Positions 45,359 through 53,170 of a stretch of DNA of 64,000 nt are shown in pieces. The DNA lies in contig NZ_CP136624.1 in assembly GCF_032917945.1 (NCBI RefSeq), positions 3,100,001 through 3,164,000 on the forward strand. Reading direction: 5' to 3'. The notes under the pieces are model-generated. The model was not told the origin of the DNA and ran no database searches. It saw only the letters and a list, made by a program, of their open reading frames with translations. This DNA comes from Bradyrhizobium sp. sBnM-33. GTDB taxonomy: Bacteria; Pseudomonadota; Alphaproteobacteria; Rhizobiales; Xanthobacteraceae. Positions within the stretch are counted from its first letter, which is position 1; each line of letters starts with the position of its first letter. Made by a program: the position numbers and the translations under genes.

Positions 45359-48058
45359 TTAGCTTCCCGTGGGCGCGGCCGGGACTGCCGCTTGCCTGCG
45401 GAACAGGATCCGCTGGTAAAGCCACCCGATCGCCACCAGCACCAGGCCGAGGCACATGAAGGACAGCGCGCGATAGACGCCGGTCAGTGCCGACATGTCG
45501 ATCAGGAACGCTTTCAGGATCGTCAGTCCGATCACCACCGCGGACGCCAGCCGCGCGCGCTGCGAGTTGAAGAGAATGCCGATGCCGAGCAGCACGACGC
45601 CGAACGCGAGATACGCAATCGAGTAGGTGTACTGTTCGGCGCCGGTGGTCGGGCCGGCCGCAATCACCGGGCCGTGATAGATGCGCCTGATCTCGAACGT
45701 TACATAGGCCAGTGCCAGAACGAGCGCTGCCCCTGCGATCGTGTTGGCGTAGGCGACCGGACGGCGGCCCGCGACGGCATAGGACAATAGCAGCGCGAGC
45801 ACCGCGGGCAGGGCGTAACCGAGCAGCAGCAAGTTGATGACGATGCCGCCGACATCGATCCATTGGAGCATCGGGTTTTCGAGCAGCAACAGCCCGAACA
45901 ATGTCGCGAGGCCGGCAAAGGCCGTCAGCAGGATCGCGCCGGCATTGTGAATGACGCTGCCGGTGCGGACGCGTAGCCGCTCCAGCCCGATCGCCAAGGC
46001 GAGCGCGACGCAGACCTGCAATGCCACTTCGGTGAGACCGGCGCTCTGCCGGTACACATCGCCATTATTGACGGCGTGGCGGATTTCCATGAACGCCAGC
46101 AGCACCGTGAACAGGATCGCCGCCGCTTCCACCGTGCGCAGTGGCCCGTCATCGCCGCCGCGACGAAGCAAGATGCTGCCTGCCCAGAACGATGCCGCCG
46201 GAATGCCATAGCCCCACAATAGCCAGTTGAAGATCGGCGTGGTGCCGACGGCCTGGCCGACGATGCGTGGCTCGTAGCCGATGCGCAGCACCACGATGCC
46301 CGCGAGGACGGCCGCGAGCGTGCGCAGGAACGGAATCGGCCGCTGCGTTGAGATCCAGGCAGTGCCTGCCGACATCAGCGCCAGGGCGATCGTCAGCCAG
46401 CCTTTTTCCAGCGCAAAGGTCAGCGCCAGCGCCAGCGCTGCGAGGGTGCCGGTCGCAAACAGCGCGATCGAGGCTTGTAGTCCCGGACGATCCTCGCGCC
46501 TAGCGAGTATCTCCGTCGCGGCAGCATAAGCGGCGGCGAGCATCACCGCGAGGACTGCAAACGGAATCGAGCGGTCGAGATGCGCGATGCGGGCGTAGAG
46601 TGCGACCAGCAGTGCCAGCGGCGTGAACACGGCCGCGGCCGACCAGATCACCGGTATGATCGGCCCTGTCGAACGGCCCTGCGCGAAAAATCCCGCCACG
46701 CCAAAGCCTGCGGCGAAGATCGCGGCCGAGATCAGATGGAGCGACACTGATCCGTCCGTGGCGGTCGGTCCGATGCCTTGCAACGGGCCGCCGGGCAGCA
46801 CCAGCATGTCGGGATTGGCGCGAATGGCCCATTCGGCGAACACGACGAAGACCAACGCAGCAGCGGCGCCGACGGCACCCGCGGCGGCATCGCTGCGCCA
46901 AGCAACCGCAAGGCTGCCCGCCACCAGCAGGCCGAACACGATCATCGCGGTGTCGGCATGAGAACTGTTCAACACGATCAAGGTCGCGCCGAGCAGATAG
47001 GCCGCAAGCGAGCCGGACGAGATCGGCTCGATCTGGCCTTCCTCCGCAGGCGGGCCGAACATGAAGCCGCACACCACGAGTAGCGCGGCGAGAATGAAGC
47101 CGGCGAGCACGTGGAACGCATGCGGTCCCACCATCGAGGGGCCGCATTGCAGGCAAGGGAACGTCCACAGCAATGCGAAAACGATCGTGGTGACCGCGAG
47201 CCAACGCCACAGCCTGACGCGCGCCAGACCGAAGGCCGCCGCAGTGACGATTGCGAGATAGATATAGAGCGCCCAAAAGTCCGGCTTGTCGGACGAGACC
47301 AGGACCGGCGTCACAAAGGCGCCGACCACACCGAGGCCGGCCAGCGCCGGGCCATGCAGCAGCGCCGCGGCCAGCGTGCCCAGCGCTACCAGCCCGAGCA
47401 GGATGAACGCGGTCGCCGGCACCAGGAAGCCGTACAGCGCATAGGCTGCATAAACCGTGGCAAATGCGACCGCCGTTCCGGCGGCGGTGAGAATGGCCGG
47501 GATATTGGCGATCGGCAGCGCGTCGATCGTGGAAATGCTTTCCTTGCGCCGCGTCCATTCGCCCGCAAGCAGCAAGGCGAGCGCGAACAGGCCGCCGAGG
47601 ATGGTGCGCACGCCGGGGCCGAGCAAACCGGCTTCGATCGAATAGCGCACCATGAAGAATCCGCCGAGCGCCAGCGTCAGGCCGCCGATCCACACCACCC
47701 AGCGCGTGCCGACGGTTTCCTCGAAGCCGCGATCGGTCGGCGGTAATGGAGGCGGCGGCGCCCCGTCGGCGGCTTGCCCAGCCGCCTCAGGGGTGGCAGT
47801 AGACGCGGTGGATTCCGCCTCGGGAACGATCGGCGGAGGCGTCGGTGTGGCCCCGCTCGGAGCTGGTGGCAGGCTTTGCTCGAAGGCTTCGAATGGTGTG
47901 AGGGGCGGAGGCACGGCTGCAGCGGCGCCCGCCGGCGTGGCCTGCATCGCCTCCAGGCGCTGACGTAACTCCGCCACCTCATTCATGGCCTTCCGCGCGA
48001 AGATCAGGGCGACGATCGCGATCACAAGCGAAAAGAAAGCGAAGGGGTCGTCGAACAT
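45359..48058 (-). CDS. DUF2339 giant membrane protein
   Basis: An 899-residue polytopic inner-membrane protein. Residues 1-45 are a membrane-proximal helix (F-F-S-L-V-I-A-I-V-A-L-I-F-A-R-K-A) followed by a coiled coil (V-A-E-L-R-Q-R-L-E-A-M). Residues 50-110 are Pro/Ala-rich. T-R-W-V-V-W-I-G-G-L-T-L-A-L-G-G begins about 20 consecutive transmembrane helices. DUF2339 proteins are of unknown function; their many short helices resemble transporters or envelope scaffolds. It overlaps no neighbour and converges on the DUF6894 gene within 8 bp. Confidence 0.88.
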   Translation of the reverse strand: MFDDPFAFFSLVIAIVALIFARKAMNEVAELRQRLEAMQATPAGAAAAVPPPLTPFEAFEQSLPPAPSGATPTPPPIVPEAESTASTATPEAAGQAADGAPPPPLPPTDRGFEETVGTRWVVWIGGLTLALGGFFMVRYSIEAGLLGPGVRTILGGLFALALLLAGEWTRRKESISTIDALPIANIPAILTAAGTAVAFATVYAAYALYGFLVPATAFILLGLVALGTLAAALLHGPALAGLGVVGAFVTPVLVSSDKPDFWALYIYLAIVTAAAFGLARVRLWRWLAVTTIVFALLWTFPCLQCGPSMVGPHAFHVLAGFILAALLVVCGFMFGPPAEEGQIEPISSGSLAAYLLGATLIVLNSSHADTAMIVFGLLVAGSLAVAWRSDAAAGAVGAAAALVFVVFAEWAIRANPDMLVLPGGPLQGIGPTATDGSVSLHLISAAIFAAGFGVAGFFAQGRSTGPIIPVIWSAAAVFTPLALLVALYARIAHLDRSIPFAVLAVMLAAAYAAATEILARREDRPGLQASIALFATGTLAALALALTFALEKGWLTIALALMSAGTAWISTQRPIPFLRTLAAVLAGIVVLRIGYEPRIVGQAVGTTPIFNWLLWGYGIPAASFWAGSILLRRGGDDGPLRTVEAAAILFTVLLAFMEIRHAVNNGDVYRQSAGLTEVALQVCVALALAIGLERLRVRTGSVIHNAGAILLTAFAGLATLFGLLLLENPMLQWIDVGGIVINLLLLGYALPAVLALLLSYAVAGRRPVAYANTIAGAALVLALAYVTFEIRRIYHGPVIAAGPTTGAEQYTYSIAYLAFGVVLLGIGILFNSQRARLASAVVIGLTILKAFLIDMSALTGVYRALSFMCLGLVLVAIGWLYQRILFRRQAAVPAAPTGS

Positions 48059-48162
48059 CGGGCCTCCAGGCAGGCGCGTCAGAGCGTTAACCGGCCACGT
48101 CGGCAGCCCGGTTGCAATCCTTTGTGTGCCTTTGTCTGCTAAAAGTTCACGCCGATCCGGGC

Positions 48163-48355
48163 GTCATGGGCGCATCCGTGTCCCGGACGCGGTGCAGCCT
48201 AGGCGATGCGAAGCATCGTCCGTCAACGCTGCTCCGCAGAGCCGGGACGATGCCAATGGACCCCGGATCAGCAGCGCATCACGCCGCAAGCATAGCGCGT
48301 CAAAGACGTGCGTGAACGCGCTGATGGCGCTGCGCAGCATCCGGCAAACGCCGCG
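48163..48355. repeat. Intergenic repeat, CCCCGGATGCTGCGCAGC family (copy 3, reversed)
   Basis: The reverse complement of the elements at 14109 and 21608: GTGTCCCGGACGCGGTGCAG at the left and GATGGCGCTGCGCAGCATCC at the right. It includes extra GATGCGAAGCATC and CGTCAAAGACGTGCGTGAAC units and fills most of the gap between the DUF2339 and phosphatase genes. Confidence 0.8.
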
Positions 48356-48862
48356 TCATTCCAGATCTAGTCGGAACGGCCGGCCTTCGACCATCATGCT
48401 GCCCGGGCCCATTTCGTCCAGCGCGCGCAGCATTCGCCCCTTACGGCCCAGCGCCTTATCTGCGAGGCTGACGATCAACCGGTTCGGCGACGCGATCGGG
48501 GAGCGGGCGCGAATTTGCCGGGCGATCTCGATCTCGGCGCGATGCGGATTAAGGGCGCAGGCGGCGGCAAACGCACTCGCCGTCGAGCGGCTGATGCCGG
48601 CATAGCAATGCACGACCATCGGTGCGCTGCGGTTCCAGCTTCGGACGAATTCCAGCACTCGTTCGATATGGTGATGCGCCGGCGCGACAAAGCCGTCCAT
48701 CTCCTCGATGATATCGTCCATCGAGATTTTCAGATGGTTGGCCTCGAGCACCGAGGCCGGGCGCTGCACCTGATCGACATTGGCCATCACCGTGAGAATG
48801 TGGCTGGCGCCGGTTGTCCTGACGGTGTCGGGAAGTGCGGCAAGCGAACAGACGTGAAGCAT
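48356..48862 (-). CDS. Tyrosine phosphatase-like protein
   Basis: A 168-residue protein of the dual-specificity/tyrosine phosphatase fold. The catalytic loop H-C-Y-A-G-I-S-R-S-T-A matches H-C-x(5)-R-(S/T), with Cys as nucleophile and Arg for phosphate binding. An upstream acidic loop (S-M-D-D-I-I-E-E-M) could supply the general acid. Rhizobial relatives have been annotated as protein-tyrosine phosphatases; the substrate is unknown. The ATG at 48862 is used; longer readings enter the upstream repeat. Confidence 0.86.
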   Translation of the reverse strand: MLHVCSLAALPDTVRTTGASHILTVMANVDQVQRPASVLEANHLKISMDDIIEEMDGFVAPAHHHIERVLEFVRSWNRSAPMVVHCYAGISRSTASAFAAACALNPHRAEIEIARQIRARSPIASPNRLIVSLADKALGRKGRMLRALDEMGPGSMMVEGRPFRLDLE

Positions 48863-48902
48863 AGCGTTCCCTGGGCAGTCTTGGTTGCCGCGATTATAAT
48901 CT

Positions 48903-48984
48903 GTAGGGTGGGCAAAGCGAAGCGTGCCCACCATTTTTGCCATATGGTGGGCACGGCGCAAGCGCGCCTTTGCCCACCCTACGT
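48903..48984. repeat. Intergenic palindromic repeat, GGTGGGC family
   Basis: GTAGGGTGGGCAAAGCGAAG at the left is mirrored by CTTTGCCCACCCTACG at the right, with an internal GTGCCCACC/GGTGGGCAC stem. It separates the HD hydrolase and the phosphatase on the same strand. Confidence 0.85.
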
Positions 48985-49593
48985 TGACGATAGTAGCTCG
49001 AATCGCGCCAAAAACTGCTTTTCGGCCCGGGCCGCGGTCCACGGCGTCAGATAGTCTCGCACCGTGGCCTCGGGGAGGCCGGGGTCCCTGCCGAACAGGC
49101 GCTTCGCTTCACTTACCGAAAATCCTGCCAGATGGGTGGCTTCGAGATAGGCCGCACCGCGGTCGGCCGCTTTGATCGCCCTCGTGATTTCATCGGCGAG
49201 AATTGGCGGCAGGCCGAAGCGAATATGGATCGCGGCCAGCAGGCGCTTCTCGACCACCTTGTAGTCGCCGCCGAGCACTGCCTTGAACGGCGAGATCATG
49301 TCGCCGATGACATATTCCGGCGCGTCGTGCAGCATCGCCGCGAGGCGGAAGCGGGCGTCGACGCGCGGCATCTGCTCACGCATCACGGCTTCGACCAACA
49401 GCGTGTGCTGTGCCACCGAGAAGATGTGAGCGCCGCTGGTCTGCCCGTTCCAGCGCGCCACGCGCGCCAGGCCATGCGCGATATCGGCGATCTCTATATC
49501 GAGCGGGGAAGGATCGAGCAGATCGAGCCGCCGCCCCGACAGCATCCGCTGCCAGGCGCGCGTGGCGACGCTGGACGATCTTCGTGCCGTCAT
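48979..49593 (-). CDS. HD-domain phosphohydrolase (YfbR-like)
   Basis: A 204-residue HD hydrolase. Metal ligands are visible as H in V-A-Q-H-T, H-D in A-M-L-H-D-A-P-E-Y-V-I-G-D-M, and a later D in K-A-A-D-R-G-A-A. These features match YfbR-type 5'-deoxynucleotidases, which convert dNMPs to nucleosides; the group also includes rhizobial HD-family hydrolases. The ATG overlaps the stop of the upstream tag gene by 4 nt (ATGA), so both are made from one message. Confidence 0.88.
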   Translation of the reverse strand: MTARRSSSVATRAWQRMLSGRRLDLLDPSPLDIEIADIAHGLARVARWNGQTSGAHIFSVAQHTLLVEAVMREQMPRVDARFRLAAMLHDAPEYVIGDMISPFKAVLGGDYKVVEKRLLAAIHIRFGLPPILADEITRAIKAADRGAAYLEATHLAGFSVSEAKRLFGRDPGLPEATVRDYLTPWTAARAEKQFLARFELLSST

Positions 49594-50219
49594 TTGGCCT
49601 TAAGGCGGGGCTTGCGCAGTTTGCCGCTGCAGGTCTCGTGGCAAAAGCACGTGACCAGATGGTCGTTGACCATGCCGGTAGCCTGCATGAAGGCGTAGAC
49701 GATGGTCGGGCCGACGAATTTGAAGCCGCGCGCGCCGAGTTCCTTTGAGATCTTGACCGAGATAGGCGTCGAGGCCGGTACACTGGCCGTGGTCTTGAAC
49801 TGGTTGACGATCGGCTTGCCGTCGACGAAGTCCCAGAGGAATTTGGAGAAGCCCGGACCTTCCTCCATGATCTTCAGATAGGCCTTGGCGCTGTTGACGG
49901 CGCCTTCGATCTTGGCGCGGTTGCGCACGATGCCGACATCGTTCATCAGCGCTTCGATTTTCCTGGCGTTGTAGCGCGCGATCTTTTCCGGCTGGAAATC
50001 GTCGAACGCTTTGCGGAAGTTTTCGCGCTTGCGCAAAATCGTGATCCACGACAACCCGGCCTGAAAGCCGTCGAGGATCAGTTTTTCGTAGAGGGCGCGG
50101 TCGTCATACTCAGGCACGCCCCATTCGGTGTCGTGATAGGCCATGTAGAAGGGGTCTTCGCCGGGCCACGGGCACCGTGTCTTGCCGTCGGCGTGCAGGC
50201 GGGCGGCAGATCTACTCAT
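49590..50219 (-). CDS. tag: DNA-3-methyladenine glycosylase I
   Basis: A 209-residue Tag glycosylase that excises 3-methyladenine from alkylated DNA. N-terminal R-C-P-W-P, the Y-H-D-T-E-W-G-V-P motif with the base-stacking Trp, F-Q-A-G-L-S-W in the hairpin-helix, and the zinc-site G-M-V-N-D-H-L-V-T-C-F-C-H are all in place, with C near the start completing the site. An ATGA overlap with the HD gene and only 10 bp to ygfZ upstream indicate an operon ygfZ-tag-HD. Confidence 0.95.
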   Translation of the reverse strand: MSRSAARLHADGKTRCPWPGEDPFYMAYHDTEWGVPEYDDRALYEKLILDGFQAGLSWITILRKRENFRKAFDDFQPEKIARYNARKIEALMNDVGIVRNRAKIEGAVNSAKAYLKIMEEGPGFSKFLWDFVDGKPIVNQFKTTASVPASTPISVKISKELGARGFKFVGPTIVYAFMQATGMVNDHLVTCFCHETCSGKLRKPRLKAK

Positions 50220-50229
50220 AGAACTTTGC

Positions 50230-51111
50230 TCATGCGACGGTCTGCTTCGGTGGAACGCGAAGGTCGTTCGGATCGGTCAGCCGGATCGCAAGGCCGCCGG
50301 CGGTCAACGAAAGTCCTGCATCAAGCGCATCCGCAACACGATCGATCCGGACCAGTGCGAGGCCGTGGCCGCCGGCAGTCGATCCCATGGTACCGACCTG
50401 CTTGTCGCCGCCGAGCACGGCAACGCCGGTTTCGGGCGAAAAATCTTCGAGCGTGACGCGCACGATCCGCGTGCGCGCCGTGCCGCGATGCTGCATGCGC
50501 GACACCACCTCCTGGCCGACATAGCAGCCCTTGTCGAAATCGACGCCGTGCAGGCGGTCCATGTTGGTCTCGTGCGGGAATGCATCGCTGTACATGAAGT
50601 CTAGGCCGCCGCGTGGCACGCCCACGGCGATGCGATGCGCCTCGTAGGCCTCGCTGTCGACGAGCTCGGCGCCGATCAACTCGGCCACCTTTTGCGTGAG
50701 GTCTTCGGGGACGAGAATGCGCCAGCCCAGCGCTTGGTGCCGCGGATCGGCAAAGGCCAGATCGGGCTTCGTCGAAGGCTCGCCGCCCCAGGCGGCCAGC
50801 ACGCCCATGCTGTCGGAGATGTTTTCCACCGCGACCTTGGCGCGCAGCTTGTAGAAGCCGAGCTTGTCAGCGAGGTTCTGCGCCAGCACGCGGGGCGCAT
50901 CGAGCAGGAAGCCACCGCCGTGGCCTGCAGGGGCTTCGGTGATCAGGAAGTCCGTCGTGATTTTTCCCTGCGGCGTCAGCAGCGCGCCGAACCGGCCAAG
51001 GCCGGGCTGCAGCGGCGTGACGTCTGTGGTGACGAGGCCGTTGAGGAAGTTGCGTGCATCCTCGCCGCTGACCTTGACCACGCCCCGATCCGGAAGAAAC
51101 GCTGCTTTCAT
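50230..51111 (-). CDS. ygfZ: Folate-binding YgfZ-family protein
   Basis: A 293-residue member of the YgfZ/IBA57 family, which uses tetrahydrofolate to assist assembly of [4Fe-4S] enzymes. The family motif K-G-C-Y-x-G-Q-E-V-V-S-R is intact, with the essential Cys at about residue 200. The N-terminal domain has the aminomethyltransferase-like L-N-G-L-V-T-T-D-V motif. Iron-sulfur glycosylases of the base-excision set (mutY, elsewhere in this window) are potential clients. First gene of the ygfZ-tag-HD operon. Confidence 0.93.
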   Translation of the reverse strand: MKAAFLPDRGVVKVSGEDARNFLNGLVTTDVTPLQPGLGRFGALLTPQGKITTDFLITEAPAGHGGGFLLDAPRVLAQNLADKLGFYKLRAKVAVENISDSMGVLAAWGGEPSTKPDLAFADPRHQALGWRILVPEDLTQKVAELIGAELVDSEAYEAHRIAVGVPRGGLDFMYSDAFPHETNMDRLHGVDFDKGCYVGQEVVSRMQHRGTARTRIVRVTLEDFSPETGVAVLGGDKQVGTMGSTAGGHGLALVRIDRVADALDAGLSLTAGGLAIRLTDPNDLRVPPKQTVA

Positions 51112-51261
51112 TAGGTAAAACGGCCTCTTTTGCAGTGCGGTTCGCAGTGAGCTTTCAAGTTCCTGGGAAAACGCAGGAGCCGGATATCACATGAGAACGT
51201 AAGGCGCTAAGGTGCTGTCAACAAGGCCTTAAAGCGAGCGCCAGAGGACCATGAAGCAGCG

Positions 51262-52596
51262 ATGAATCAGCGATTTGATACCATTCTAAAATCCGGCACC
51301 GTGGTCAATGAGGACGGTGAGGGCATCCGCGACATCGGCATTTCCAATGGCCGGATCGCTGCGATCGGGGGGCTCGGCCAGGCCTCGGCCGGCGAGACCA
51401 TCGACTGCAGGGGCCTGCACATCCTGCCCGGCGTGATGGACACGCAGGTGCATTTCCGCGAGCCGGGACTGACGCATAAGGAAGACCTCGAGACCGGCTC
51501 GCGCAGCGCCGTAATGGGCGGCGTTACCGCGGTGTTCGAGATGCCAAACACCAATCCGCTCACGGTCACCGAGGAGACGTTCACTGCCAAGGTCAACGCC
51601 GGCCGCCATCGCATGCATTGCGACTTTGCCTTCTTCATCGGCGGCACCCGCGAGAACGTGGCTGATCTGCCCGAACTGGAACGCGCACCGGGTTGTGCCG
51701 GCGTAAAGGTGTTCATCGGCTCTTCCACCGGCGCGTTGTTGGTCGAGGACGACGAAAGCCTGCGGCGCATCTTTCAGGTAATCCGCCGCCGTGCTGCGTT
51801 CCACGCCGAGGACGAGTATCGCCTCAACGACCGCAAGTCGCTCCGCATCGAGGACGACCCGCGCTCGCATCCGGTATGGCGCGACGAGACTGCGGCGCTG
51901 ATGGCAACCCAGCGGCTGGTCAATCTTGCGCGCGAGACCGGCAAGCGCATCCACGTGTTGCACATCTCGACCAAGCAGGAGATCGACTATCTGCGCGACC
52001 ACAAGGACGTCGCCTCCTGTGAGGCGACGCCGCATCATCTCACCATGGCCGCGCCGGAATGCTACGAGCGGCTGGGCACGCTTGCACAGATGAACCCGCC
52101 GGTGCGCTCGGCCGATCACCGTGAGGGAATTTGGTATGGCATCGAGCAGGGTATCATCGACGTGCTCGGCTCCGACCACGCGCCGCATACGCTGGAGGAA
52201 AAGGCGAAGACCTATCCCGCTTCGCCCTCCGGCATGACCGGCGTGCAGACGCTGGTGCCCTTGATGCTCGACCACGTTAACGCGGGCCGGCTTTCTCTAC
52301 AGCGTTTCGTCGATCTCACCAGCGCAGGTCCTGCGCGGCTGTACAACATCGCCTGCAAGGGCCGCATCGCGGCGGGCTATGACGCCGATTTCACCATCGT
52401 CGATCTGAAACGCTCTGAGACCATCACCAACAAATGGGTGGCCTCGCGAGCGGGATGGACGCCGTATGACGGCATGCGCGTCACCGGATGGCCGGTCGGC
52501 ACCTTCGTGCGCGGCAGGCGCGTGATGTGGGAGGGCGAGGTAACGACGCCCTCCACCGGCGAACCGGTGCGGTTCTTGGAGACGTTGAGGGTGTAG
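51262..52596 (+). CDS. pyrC: Type I dihydroorotase-like amidohydrolase
   Basis: A 444-residue amidohydrolase, aligned with class I dihydroorotases that close carbamoyl aspartate in pyrimidine synthesis. Ligands present: carbamylated-lysine candidate Lys149 in V-K-V-F-I-G-S-S-T-G, His181 in F-H-A-E-D-E, His234 in V-L-H-I-S-T-K, Asp305 in G-S-D-H-A-P-H. The first metal histidine of D-x-H-x-H is Gln62 here (D-T-Q-V-H-F-R-E-P-G), so one bridging ligand is missing. Substrate-binding F-R-E-P-G is conserved. It may be a variant dihydroorotase or another cyclic amidase. No pyrimidine gene is adjacent. Confidence 0.85.
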   Translation: MNQRFDTILKSGTVVNEDGEGIRDIGISNGRIAAIGGLGQASAGETIDCRGLHILPGVMDTQVHFREPGLTHKEDLETGSRSAVMGGVTAVFEMPNTNPLTVTEETFTAKVNAGRHRMHCDFAFFIGGTRENVADLPELERAPGCAGVKVFIGSSTGALLVEDDESLRRIFQVIRRRAAFHAEDEYRLNDRKSLRIEDDPRSHPVWRDETAALMATQRLVNLARETGKRIHVLHISTKQEIDYLRDHKDVASCEATPHHLTMAAPECYERLGTLAQMNPPVRSADHREGIWYGIEQGIIDVLGSDHAPHTLEEKAKTYPASPSGMTGVQTLVPLMLDHVNAGRLSLQRFVDLTSAGPARLYNIACKGRIAAGYDADFTIVDLKRSETITNKWVASRAGWTPYDGMRVTGWPVGTFVRGRRVMWEGEVTTPSTGEPVRFLETLRV

Positions 52597-52615
52597 CTCG
52601 GAGGTCGTTCCGAAT

Positions 52616-52743
52616 ACAACTGTCGTCGCCCGGCTTGACCGGGCGACCCAGCATTCCAGAGAAGTTTGTATTCTATCGAGAAGGCGCAGCGTACTGGGTC
52701 ACCCGCCCCTGTGCGCCAATTGCGCACAAGGCGGGTGACGACA
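52616..52743. repeat. Intergenic repeat, GACCCAGCATTCCAGAGA family
   Basis: GTCGCCCGGCTTGACCGGGC and the central CCCAGCATTCCAGAGAAGTT match the unit at 28021-28126, closed by GGGTCACCCGCC and GGCGGGTGACGAC. It lies between pyrC and the convergent small gene. Confidence 0.8.
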
Positions 52744-52757
52744 TCCGAACTTTGCTG

Positions 52758-53024
52758 CTACTGCTTCGCCAGCGTCAGCGAAAACTCGCCGTTGCGCACG
52801 CGCGCCGAAAGACCTTCGGCGAATTTCGCCACCGCGTCCTCGCCATAAGTCGAGACCAGTTCGGCGAGCGCCGTGAACAGGCTCGCCTGCGCCAGGCAGT
52901 CGCCGTCGACGCCATCGTGCCGCGCTTCCGCCCAGGCCTCGCTCAGATAGCTAAGGGCAGTCTGCTTCTGTTCGAGGTCGGGAAGTGGGTCGTGGGCGAT
53001 CGAAAAGGCGGCTGGGCGGCTCAT
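52758..53024 (-). CDS. Small helical protein of unknown function
   Basis: An 88-residue acidic helical protein (Q-K-Q-T-A-L-S-Y-L-S-E-A-W-A-E-A with the end V-R-N-G-E-F-S-L-T-L-A) that I do not recognise. An alternative start gives 102 residues from 53066. It is preceded by no strong ribosome site, but codon use is like its neighbours and a conserved-looking hydrophobic/acidic periodicity supports a real gene. It lies between pyrC (convergent) and the sigma fusion gene. Confidence 0.6.
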   Translation of the reverse strand: MSRPAAFSIAHDPLPDLEQKQTALSYLSEAWAEARHDGVDGDCLAQASLFTALAELVSTYGEDAVAKFAEGLSARVRNGEFSLTLAKQ

Positions 53025-53170
53025 GAAGCTCAACGAAATCTGCGCGCGAACCAGGGCGGATCGCATCCTAACCCGACAAGCTGTAGCACGCGGTACGGGG
53101 CCGCCTAGGCCACATCTTTAGGAAAGGTTAACGCGGTGCCGATATTTCGAGCGGCGGTTCCCGGCACCGA

